A stretch of DNA of 34,296 nt. Source: Tychonema bourrellyi FEM_GT703. GTDB lineage: Bacteria > Cyanobacteriota > Cyanobacteriia > Cyanobacteriales > Microcoleaceae. Positions within the stretch are counted from its first letter, which is position 1; every line of letters begins with the position of its first letter. The notes below the pieces were generated by a model that saw nothing but the letters and a program-made list of their open reading frames with translations, had not been told where the DNA came from and did no database searches. Of this stretch, positions 23,987-30,521 are shown in pieces. Position numbers and translations under genes: made by a program. The DNA lies in NCBI RefSeq assembly GCF_002412335.2, contig NZ_NXIB02000077.1:1-34296 (forward strand), in the 5' to 3' direction.

Positions 23987-24130
23987 AGTTTTGTGTTTCT
24001 GGGGATTTATAATTGTATTGTAATTGATTTTGGGCGGCTGCTGTCAATCTTTTGAATGCGAAATTCGGGATTGAGTGCGGGAAACCGAAAATTCGCGCTT
24101 TGAAATAGTTCGGCTGGGTTATTTTATGCC

Positions 24131-24172
24131 TTGACCTGCGGGCGATCGCGTGTTAGATTATCGGTGTGTTAT
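24131..24172 (+). promoter_or_regulatory. Sigma-70 type promoter of the ATPase/DUF4276 operon
   Basis: TTGACC at 24131-24136 and TAGATT at 24154-24159 are separated by exactly 17 bases that contain a HIP1 site. The block through TCGGTGTGTTAT is repeated almost base for base at 26151-26192. It lies 50 bases upstream of the ATG. Confidence 0.75.
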
Positions 24173-24208
24173 TTCATCATTTATAAATCAAAATAAACTC
24201 ACAAATTT

Positions 24209-25399
24209 ATGAGACTAGACATTTTCAAATATGTGTCTAATAAAGGCTTGTCTAATGAATGGCGAGTAGAAGAATGTCGATTAAGTCAAGTCAACTTAAT
24301 TGTCGGCAAAAATGCTAGTGGTAAATCCAGAATCCTCAAATCAATACATCTCCTATCGCAGCTTTTGTCAGATGATAATATTGAGGCGCACAATGATGAA
24401 TGGCATTTGTACTTTGATATCGATCGACCAGAATCCCAAACAGAATATATATTAAAAATAGAGAAAGGTCTTGTAGTTCAAGAAAAGCTAATTATGTATG
24501 GTGAGGGTAATGAACCGCTGTTGTTAGAACGAGATAGATCGGGTGAAGGTACTATCTTCGCTAAGGAACTCAACCAAAAAATTAAGTTTCAAACTCCCAA
24601 AGCAGAACTTGCAGCCGTCAGGCGCAGAGACTCTATTCAGCATCCCTTTTTGGAAAAATTATATCAGTGGTCTAACTCGCTAAGTTTTTATGAGTTTGGA
24701 ACACAACTAGGTAAGAATTTCATGACTTTGATGTCATACCCTACAATCAAATTATCAGACAATAAAAGGGAACTAAAAAGCTATAACTCTGTTGTCAGTA
24801 TTTTTCAGGTTGGGAAGCTGGAAATTGGGGATAAATTTATCCAATCCATCATCAGTGACATGAAAGAAATAGGCTATAATTTATCTGAAATCGGAACAAA
24901 AATACCATCGACAATAGAACGCAAATTTTCCACTTACAACACTCTAGATGGTGATGGTCTGCCAGAATTTATCTATGTCAAAGAAGAAGATTTGAATTTT
25001 GTCACAGAACAATCAGACATATCGCAAGGAATGTTCCGAGCTTTATCTTTATTAATTCAAATTAACTACTCTTTACTAGCAAGTAAGCCTAGTTGTATTG
25101 TGATTGATGATATTGGAGAAGGGTTAGATTATCAACGATCTTCCTCTATAATTAAAATTCTAATTCAAAAAGCTGAGACAGGATTAGCTCAACTCATTAT
25201 GACCACTAATGATGAGTTTATAATGAATGGTGTTCCGATAGAATATTGGTCGGTTATTGAACGAACTCCTGGCAGTGCAAAATTACATAATATTTATAAT
25301 TCACGCGATAAGATTGAAGAATTTAAGTTTATTGGACTTAATAACTTTGATTTGTTCACCAGTGAGTTTATCTTGGAAAAAATATCGAATGAAGCATAA
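24209..25399 (+). CDS. AAA/ABC-type ATPase of a two-gene ATPase + Toprim-like system
   Basis: A 396-residue AAA_15/AAA_21-type ATPase of the OLD/SMC-like ABC class. Walker A is GKNASGKS (33-40). A degenerate signature SDISQGM lies near 269-275. Walker B is SCIVIDDIGEGLD (295-307). A switch-like TTNDE follows at 332-336 where the family often has TTHS. The middle (residues 60-260) is an insertion typical of these ATPases. No Toprim domain is fused; instead a DUF4276-like gene starts three bases after the stop. By analogy with OLD, Gabija and PARIS (AriA/AriB), the ATPase would sense invasion and gate a Toprim effector. GC is lower than in the surrounding core genes, which fits horizontal transfer. 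Confidence 0.87.
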   Translation: MRLDIFKYVSNKGLSNEWRVEECRLSQVNLIVGKNASGKSRILKSIHLLSQLLSDDNIEAHNDEWHLYFDIDRPESQTEYILKIEKGLVVQEKLIMYGEGNEPLLLERDRSGEGTIFAKELNQKIKFQTPKAELAAVRRRDSIQHPFLEKLYQWSNSLSFYEFGTQLGKNFMTLMSYPTIKLSDNKRELKSYNSVVSIFQVGKLEIGDKFIQSIISDMKEIGYNLSEIGTKIPSTIERKFSTYNTLDGDGLPEFIYVKEEDLNFVTEQSDISQGMFRALSLLIQINYSLLASKPSCIVIDDIGEGLDYQRSSSIIKILIQKAETGLAQLIMTTNDEFIMNGVPIEYWSVIERTPGSAKLHNIYNSRDKIEEFKFIGLNNFDLFTSEFILEKISNEA

Positions 25400-25402
25400 A
25401 TT

Positions 25403-26116
25403 ATGACTGCAAAGAAAATAGCTTGTTTTGTGGAAGGACAAACAGAACAGATTTTTGTTGAAAAGTTATTTCAGGAAATTGCTGGATATAAAAAGATATC
25501 TATTGAAACTTATAAATTTCAAGGTGGCAAAACTAAACGTACAATTCAACCACTTAAACCGAGTATAGTCCAAGATGCTCCTTTTTTTGTGCTTTTATAT
25601 GATTGTAGTTCTGATTCCCAGGTACTTTCTGATATCAGAAAACAGCATGAAAGTTTAACGAATAGTGGCTATGAAAAGATTTTAGGATTGAGAGATTTAT
25701 ACCCAATATCTTTAAGTAGAAAGGGAGAAGTAGAAAGAGGAATCAAAGGATTTTTGAAGCCGTTGCATAAAATGGGGATTCCAATTTCTATAAATTTAGC
25801 TGTTATGGAAATAGAAGCCTGGTTTTTAGCAGAATGGCATTATTTGTCTAAATTAGATAATCGCTTAATTCCAGATTTTATTCTCCAAGAATGTGGTTAC
25901 GATTTAAGAAGTATAGATGTTGAACAAAGACCACATCCCAGTCAAGATTTAGATGATATTTATCAGTTAATAGGTTGTAAGTATGACAAAAGTGAAAAAA
26001 TATCTCAAGAAATTATCACCTATCTAGATTATGATTTTTTGTACTTGGAGTTAGTTAGTCGTGTCAAACAACTCAAAAGTTTTATTGGTGAGATAGATAG
26101 TTTCTTGGTTGAGTAA
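25403..26116 (+). CDS. DUF4276-like Toprim-type protein, partner of the ATPase
   Basis: A 237-residue protein starting CFVEGQTEQIFVEKL, a typical opening of DUF4276/Toprim-like proteins: Glu11 and Glu15 with a Gly between them. Further candidate metal ligands are Asp67 and Asp71 (LLYDCSSDSQ), Arg97/Asp98 (GLRDLYP), and Glu136 and Glu138 in the family motif MEIEAWFLAEW. Toprim folds of this kind cut DNA or RNA in OLD-like and PARIS-like defence. It starts three bases after the ATPase stop, so the two are translated together. Its activity and target are inferred from the pairing; the DUF4276 label is from motif memory. Confidence 0.82.
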   Translation: MTAKKIACFVEGQTEQIFVEKLFQEIAGYKKISIETYKFQGGKTKRTIQPLKPSIVQDAPFFVLLYDCSSDSQVLSDIRKQHESLTNSGYEKILGLRDLYPISLSRKGEVERGIKGFLKPLHKMGIPISINLAVMEIEAWFLAEWHYLSKLDNRLIPDFILQECGYDLRSIDVEQRPHPSQDLDDIYQLIGCKYDKSEKISQEIITYLDYDFLYLELVSRVKQLKSFIGEIDSFLVE

Positions 26117-26150
26117 ATTCACTCGATTTCCTCTAGGGTGATTTTTGGCA

Positions 26151-26192
26151 TTGACTTGCGGGCGATCGCGTGTTATATTATCGGTGTGTTAT
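26151..26192 (+). promoter_or_regulatory. Duplicated sigma-70 type promoter upstream of the HicB-like pseudogene
   Basis: TTGACT (26151-26156), 17 bases, TATATT (26174-26179). It differs from the 24131-24172 block at only two positions, and here the -10 box is closer to consensus. Confidence 0.75.
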
Positions 26193-26234
26193 CAAATTTT
26201 TCTGAGTTAATTAAAACTAATTTGCCAATAAAAT

Positions 26235-26495
26235 ATGATTGATTTTTACACTGTGATTCTGAGGAAGAGTGCTGATTATTGGGTTTATCTGTGTTTGGAA
26301 AATGGATTAGTTGGACAAGGCAATACTCCTGAACAATCTATTGATAAACTCAAACAAGCTATTGAATCATTTTCCGAAGTCTATGAATCAGAGTCTGATG
26401 TTTATCTCAGTCCTCTTTCTATTAATTAATTACACGAATTTCTGACTTTAGAAGATGCAGAAGCTTCAGATACTATTGAGGGGATGATTAGTTAA
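26235..26495 (+). pseudogene. HicB-like antitoxin interrupted by an in-frame stop
   Basis: The first 64 codons encode a HicB-like fold typical of the small cyanobacterial type: YTVILRKSADYWVYLCLENG, then GLVGQGNTPEQSIDKL and LKQAIESFSEVYESE. A TAA at 26427-26429 ends the frame after PLSIN. The same frame then continues for 21 sense codons (LHEFLTLEDAEASDTIEGM...) to a stop at 26493-26495, giving the usual length of about 85 residues for this family. The simplest reading is one nonsense change. No HicA toxin follows. A truncated 64-residue protein may still be made. It is driven by a copy of the promoter used by the ATPase operon. Confidence 0.75.
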
Positions 26496-26560
26496 GTCCG
26501 CATTAATATGCTCCCTGGTTGGCTGTTTCAAGATTTGGAGTAGTCGTCTTTGTAACTCAT

Positions 26561-26586
26561 AAAAGCGATCGCCTAAAATCGCTTTT
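26561..26586. terminator. Terminator-like hairpin
   Basis: AAAAGCGAT and ATCGCTTTT form a nine-base stem around an eight-base loop, with T and A runs at the ends so it could work in both directions. It separates the HicB pseudogene from the next toxin-antitoxin pair. Confidence 0.6.
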
Positions 26587-26647
26587 ACAGCCAAACTCGT
26601 CTAACCTATCCTAAAATAGAAGAGACATCCTATATTAATTCCCTACC

Positions 26648-26965
26648 ATGTCGATCGCCGTCATTAAAGAACATATCGAAATCACCCCAGGAATCTGTGG
26701 GGGAAAACCCCGTATCGCCGGACACCGCATCCGAGTTCAGGATATAGTTGTTTGGCACGAACAAATGGGAATGTCACCAGACGAAATTCTGTATCACTAT
26801 CCGAGTATTACTTTATCTGATATCTATGCAGCTTTAGCCTATTATCACGATCGTCGAGATGAAATTCGCTCTGCAATGGAAGCAGATGCAGAATTTGCGC
26901 GCCAATTGAAAGCTCAAACCCCATCGCTATTGCAAGAAAAATTAAAAAATCGTCAACATGGCTAA
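26648..26965 (+). CDS. DUF433-family antitoxin
   Basis: A 105-residue protein with the DUF433 pattern: ITPGICGGKPRIAGHRIRVQ followed by ADDIL-like MSPDEILYHYPSITLSDIY and an alpha-helical LAYYHDRRDEI tail. DUF433 proteins are VapB45-like antitoxins with a winged-helix core that bind their promoter and neutralise a PIN-like toxin. The C-terminal 30 residues (Gln/Lys-rich) would wrap the toxin. The stop overlaps the next gene's start by eight bases, the normal arrangement for such pairs. Confidence 0.92.
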   Translation: MSIAVIKEHIEITPGICGGKPRIAGHRIRVQDIVVWHEQMGMSPDEILYHYPSITLSDIYAALAYYHDRRDEIRSAMEADAEFARQLKAQTPSLLQEKLKNRQHG

Positions 26966-27290
26966 GATAAAATTTCATCTTGACGAAAATATAACTCTTG
27001 CGATAGGGAATGGATTGCGAAGACGTGGAATTGATGTCACCACAACTCCAGAACAAGGAATGATCGGGCAATCCGACGAACAACAATTAGCATTTTCCCT
27101 GTCTCAAGAGCGAGTAATTTTTACCCAAGATACGGATTTTTTAAGACTGCATCATGCAGGTTTGTCTCACGCGGGTATTGTTTACTGTCCGCAAACCAGT
27201 AAATCGATTGGGGAAATTTTGCAAGGATTAGTATTAATTTGGGAGGTACTGAATGCTGAAGAAATGAACAATCATTTGGAGTATTTGTAA
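26958..27290 (+). CDS. DUF5615 PIN-like toxin
   Basis: A 110-residue PIN-like ribonuclease toxin of the DUF5615 type. Acidic residues typical of the fold are present: Asp9-Glu10 in FHLDEN, Asp40-Glu41 in QSDEQQL, and Asp58/Asp60 in FTQDTDFLRL. Such toxins cleave RNA when the antitoxin is lost. It overlaps the DUF433 antitoxin gene by eight bases. The active-site residues are intact, so the pair looks functional. A 27-base near copy of its last codons lies at 29242-29268, suggesting a lost second copy. Confidence 0.9.
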   Translation: MAKIKFHLDENITLAIGNGLRRRGIDVTTTPEQGMIGQSDEQQLAFSLSQERVIFTQDTDFLRLHHAGLSHAGIVYCPQTSKSIGEILQGLVLIWEVLNAEEMNNHLEYL

Positions 27291-27306
27291 AAATAGGCGA
27301 TCGCAA

Positions 27307-28659
27307 TTAATCTTGACAACAAGTTCTCACATATTCTCGAACAACAAGAGATAAATCAAACAATACTTTCTCTCCTTCTATTCTTTGGAGTAAATAACGT
27401 TGACCCAACGATCGCAACCCATTCATTAAGTCCATTGATGACAGAGATAAACTTTGTCTTAAATCTTCCCTTGACACAGGTACATCAAATTTGCTTAATT
27501 GTAAAATAATTTCTTGTTCTGTGGATGATAGCCGTTTGAATAATTCAGTCAACCGAGATTTCATATCTTTAGTGACAACTAAACTATCTTCTTTTAAAAA
27601 ATCAGCAACTTTGCCACCAAAAATACTTTTAATTAAACTGGCAATATCTTTTAAATAAACGGGATTACCTCCGTATAAATCACTCAACTCTGTCCAAGCT
27701 TCATCATCTTTAAATCCCCACTTTTTTACGATTTCTGTATTATCTAATCCTTGTAATTCTAAGCACTGGATAGGATATAAATCCTCATCCAGACTAATCA
27801 TTTCTTGACATTGTTCCTGACTAATTAAGATTAAGCTACTTTGATGTTCTAGATTTGTCATCATTGTCAATAAATTTTGGAAATTTTTAGATTCCGTTTT
27901 GAACTCTCCTGCCAATTCTCCCTTACTAAACAATTCTTGGAAATCATCAAGGACGATTAAACATCTTTGCTGACGTAAAAGATTGAAAAACTGAGTTAAC
28001 TTATTATCAGTTTGAAGAGAATCGCGATCGACACCTGTGATAATTTCATTAATAATGTCATCTAAAGATTGAGATATTTTGAGATTTTTCCAGATTACTA
28101 CATCAAATTTTTGTAAATTTAGGTCAACAAACTGTTTGACTAGGGTGGTTTTGCCAATTCCACTTAATCCTAAAACTGAGACTAGATGAACATTTTGGTC
28201 GATTAACCAGCGGGTGAGGGTTTGAACTTCGGTTGCGCGATCGTAAAAACTGGTGATTTTAGGGGCTAGGCTTAAATCGTGATACCCTTTGTTTTTACTT
28301 GGTTTTTCTTTGATTGATTGATTTGCATCTGCTTGAGGAGAATTAGGACACCAATTAATCTTACTATTTACTAAACCAACAAACTGAGAATTTATAACTC
28401 TTTCAATAGTCCAAGAAAAATTATGTCTGCTAATATCTTCTTTTAAATGTTCAGATAAAATCTTAAATAACTTACGACTAACATCTCCAATATAGTTTTT
28501 ACTCTTATACCCACATTCATCTGCAATCTCACTGTATGTTTTATCTTGCCACAGTCCCTTAACGACAGCTTTTTCTAGATCGTCCAGGTGTTCTCCTGTT
28601 TCTTTCTCGACTACCCGATCTACAAATTGTAAAATTTCTGTAATGGTCATATAAGTCAT
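27307..28659 (-). CDS. NB-ARC STAND ATPase with vMAP-type N-terminal domain
   Basis: A 450-residue protein. Residues 1-95 form a helical, helix-turn-helix-like domain (EILQFVDRVVEKETGEHLDD ... YSEIADECGYKSKNYIGDVS) known at the front of many cyanobacterial STAND proteins (vWA-MoxR-associated type). A short linker leads to an NB-ARC ATPase with Walker A GLSGIGKTT (164-172), Walker B CLIVLDDF (233-240) and the downstream GGNPVYLK motif (GxP). It ends with a winged-helix region and has no WD40, TPR or effector nuclease domain. STAND ATPases of this type are linked to conflict and cell-death systems. An in-frame ATG three codons later (28650) is an equal start choice. It is divergent from a small membrane-protein gene. 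Confidence 0.88.
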   Translation of the reverse strand: MTYMTITEILQFVDRVVEKETGEHLDDLEKAVVKGLWQDKTYSEIADECGYKSKNYIGDVSRKLFKILSEHLKEDISRHNFSWTIERVINSQFVGLVNSKINWCPNSPQADANQSIKEKPSKNKGYHDLSLAPKITSFYDRATEVQTLTRWLIDQNVHLVSVLGLSGIGKTTLVKQFVDLNLQKFDVVIWKNLKISQSLDDIINEIITGVDRDSLQTDNKLTQFFNLLRQQRCLIVLDDFQELFSKGELAGEFKTESKNFQNLLTMMTNLEHQSSLILISQEQCQEMISLDEDLYPIQCLELQGLDNTEIVKKWGFKDDEAWTELSDLYGGNPVYLKDIASLIKSIFGGKVADFLKEDSLVVTKDMKSRLTELFKRLSSTEQEIILQLSKFDVPVSREDLRQSLSLSSMDLMNGLRSLGQRYLLQRIEGEKVLFDLSLVVREYVRTCCQD

Positions 28660-28883
28660 ATGGGGTATGGGCTTTAGCCATTATAGCTTAATCTAAACCA
28701 ATAAAATCAGGCTTTTTCTGGATTGTAGTTAATATTTTGTTACAAATAATTCAAGAAAATCTGTCTTTTTCAGTTAGTGGTGTTGCGAACAGGATATTTA
28801 TAATGGGAGAAGATTCATTTGAACTTATTATTTATGGTGAGTTCATAAATCCTTCAGTTACTTTGATATTCAAGGAGAAAGAG

Positions 28884-29087
28884 ATGTCTAAATCATCATC
28901 GGAAGAAATTGGGAAAAAAATTGCCATTGGATCTGCTGTAGCCGTTGGTTCTCTCATGGTTCTAGGCAGTATTGGTTCGTTAGTTACGGCTAACCCTGTT
29001 CCTGTAGCAGCAGCTTTAAAAACCGCGGGGGCCATGTTGGGTTTTGTTGGGGCTGGTGCTTCTGGTGGAAGCAGAAGAAATAGTTAA
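28884..29087 (+). CDS. Small glycine/alanine-rich membrane protein
   Basis: A 67-residue protein with two hydrophobic glycine-zipper-like stretches (about residues 10-32 and 37-57) joined by a Pro turn, and a basic Ser/Gly tail ending RRNS. The start at 28884 is preceded by a clear AAGGAG; the frame is open back to a TTG at 28737 but that extension lacks a ribosome binding site. It is divergently placed next to the STAND ATPase. Small two-helix proteins like this can be pore-forming effectors, but nothing here proves it. Confidence 0.6.
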   Translation: MSKSSSEEIGKKIAIGSAVAVGSLMVLGSIGSLVTANPVPVAAALKTAGAMLGFVGAGASGGSRRNS

Positions 29088-29241
29088 GCATCTTTGCCTC
29101 ATTTTAGCCTCGATCGCGCTGCCCACTCTCTGGACGCGCGATCGCTTTTCTGTTCATTTAATTTTAATATCCACGATCGCGTTTCTTTTTTATTATATTC
29201 TTGTACTTCTCCCATGTCTGACTTAGCCCCTACCCATCGTA

Positions 29242-29268
29242 ATGAATAATCTTATGGAGTATTTGTAA
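29242..29268 (+). pseudogene. Vestige of a DUF5615 toxin gene 3' end
   Basis: Nine codons reading MNNLMEYL-stop match the MNNHLEYL-stop end of the toxin gene at 27264-27290 at 24 of 27 bases. The homology stops on the left. Between 29088 and 29502 there is otherwise only HIP1-rich sequence and the repeat at 29355-29425. Confidence 0.45.
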
Positions 29269-29354
29269 AAGCAGATGATCGCGCAGCGACAACACCCACT
29301 ACTGCAACCCCTCTGTTGTGGATGTATTTTTCAGAACCAGGACTTACGCATGGG

Positions 29355-29425
29355 GCCAAAAACCCGGTTTCTCCGTCAATATTTATCGAAAAAGTGACGA
29401 TTTTTGGAAGAAACCGGGTTTTTTG
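29355..29425. repeat. AAAACCCGGTTTCT palindromic repeat
   Basis: Arms AAAAACCCGGTTTCT and AGAAACCGGGTTTTTT face each other, flanked by GGACTTACGCA and TGTGTAAGCCC that extend the inverted repeat outward. Confidence 0.82.
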
Positions 29426-29502
29426 TGTAAGCCCTAAGAACTATACTCTCCTGACTCTAAATAGGTGATGATAAGAATAGTACCTATTCAAAAGTTCTCT
29501 CA

Positions 29503-29913
29503 ATGACTTTTATCCCGTCCGAAGCCTTTAAATCTATTAGTTATCCCGATCGCACCGTCAAAAGAGCCGATCGCGCGATCCGGTGCAGCCCATTTCAATT
29601 ACACTTCTTCCAGACCATCCGCGATAACAGCGTTTTCCTAACTACGATCGCCTCAAATTCCGGTGTCGAACGTGGCTACACCCGATCGCCCGTAGCCGAA
29701 CTCGCAGCCGAAAACTCCCTGCTGTGGCTGATCCAAGTCGGCGTACTGCGCCGGGAAGTAGACGGACAAGGGATTACCGACAGTTTTCGCCTCACGCCCC
29801 TGGGCCGCCAACTCGTGGAAAAATGGGAAGGGGAAGGAGATAAAGTCCCGGATGCTTCATTGTGCGATCGCCTGGGAAATGCTTTTAGCCGCGGGTTGGG
29901 ACTGTTTCTTTAA
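29503..29913 (+). CDS. Conserved cyanobacterial hypothetical protein
   Basis: A 136-residue protein that looks like the cyanobacterial family named after Npun_F0494 (recalled, not searched). Residues 25-45 hold a conserved RCSPFQLHFFQTIRDNSVFL stretch. A winged-helix-like part follows (LLWLIQVGVLRREVDGQGIT, then SFRLTPLGRQLVEKW). No signal peptide, membrane segment or catalytic motif. Codon use and HIP1 density match the core genome, unlike the low-GC genes just upstream, so it probably marks the end of the island. Function unknown. Confidence 0.75.
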   Translation: MTFIPSEAFKSISYPDRTVKRADRAIRCSPFQLHFFQTIRDNSVFLTTIASNSGVERGYTRSPVAELAAENSLLWLIQVGVLRREVDGQGITDSFRLTPLGRQLVEKWEGEGDKVPDASLCDRLGNAFSRGLGLFL

Positions 29914-29933
29914 GCGTTTATTGCTTGTCCGAT

Positions 29934-30101
29934 AGTCCGACAGGGAATGAATTCCCTGTCTCATAGCAAAAGTCGGTTAAAACCGACTGCAAGTCTCAAT
30001 TCAACTTGATGTTGAGTTTCACATTTCACGTTAATCAACCTCCTCAGTCCTCTTTCAGAGGACTTGCGCTATGAGACAGGGATTTCAATCCCTGTCGGAC
30101 T
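29934..30101. mobile_element. Three-hairpin MITE-like element
   Basis: The ends AGTCCGACAGGGAATGAATT... and ...CAATCCCTGTCGGACT match at about 31 of 34 positions as inverted repeats, each arm being itself a small palindrome. Inside lie hairpins AGTCGG-TTAAAA-CCGACT and AGTCCTCT-TTC-AGAGGACT. It is 168 bp long with no open frame, and it abuts the gene fragment that follows. Confidence 0.75.
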
Positions 30102-30112
30102 CGCAGTCAAAC

Positions 30113-30235
30113 GAGTTAAACCCCGATCGCACCCTCTCCGTTTTTGAAGAAAAAACCGATCGCATCCCCGTTCCACCCTTTGCTGAATCCTTCAATCTCA
30201 CTGTCGGCGAAATGTTCAGTTGGCTGACCGAATAG
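30113..30235 (+). pseudogene. C-terminal gene fragment
   Basis: An open frame of 40 codons (ELNPDRTLSVFEEKTDRIPV ... LTVGEMFSWLTE then TAG) has a protein-like composition. It has no start codon or ribosome binding site, and upstream the frame runs into the hairpin element. It looks like the tail of a lost gene, possibly Uma2-like (DUF820) by its closing LTVGEMFSWL, but that is weak. Confidence 0.45.
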
Positions 30236-30286
30236 ACCAACCTCGATTTGTGATATCCTTCATGGTTGCACCGGAATGATTTTAAC

Positions 30287-30330
30287 CGCAGAGGCCGCAG
30301 AGGGCGCAGAGTTAGAGAAGAGAGAGCTCT
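30287..30330. repeat. Dispersed repeat (AACCGCAGAG type), copy 2
   Basis: AACCGCAGAGGCCGCAGAGG and following GAGAAGAGAGAG match 4470-4512. The rest of 30236-30521 shows no gene; it presumably holds the ileS promoter. Confidence 0.65.
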
Positions 30331-30521
30331 CTACGGATTTGGTTGGATCTAATTTGCGTGCGATCGCCTATACTGGAATATCTGGTTATCCGCCCTTCAA
30401 GGCCGAGAGAGGACTAAATTCCTCACTACAAACTAATTTATGATTATTTAACCCGACTAGATATCAACTCTCAAATAACCGCTAACTACTAACAACTAAC
30501 TACATAAAAAGTTTGTCAAAA

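Noticed and set aside
26508..26543. Short frame MLPGWLFQDLE after the HicB-like pseudogene
   Set aside because: Only 11 codons with no ribosome binding site; it could be a remnant but cannot be supported.
28737..28883. 49-residue extension of the small membrane protein
   Set aside because: It starts at TTG without a ribosome binding site, whereas the internal ATG at 28884 has AAGGAG at good spacing.
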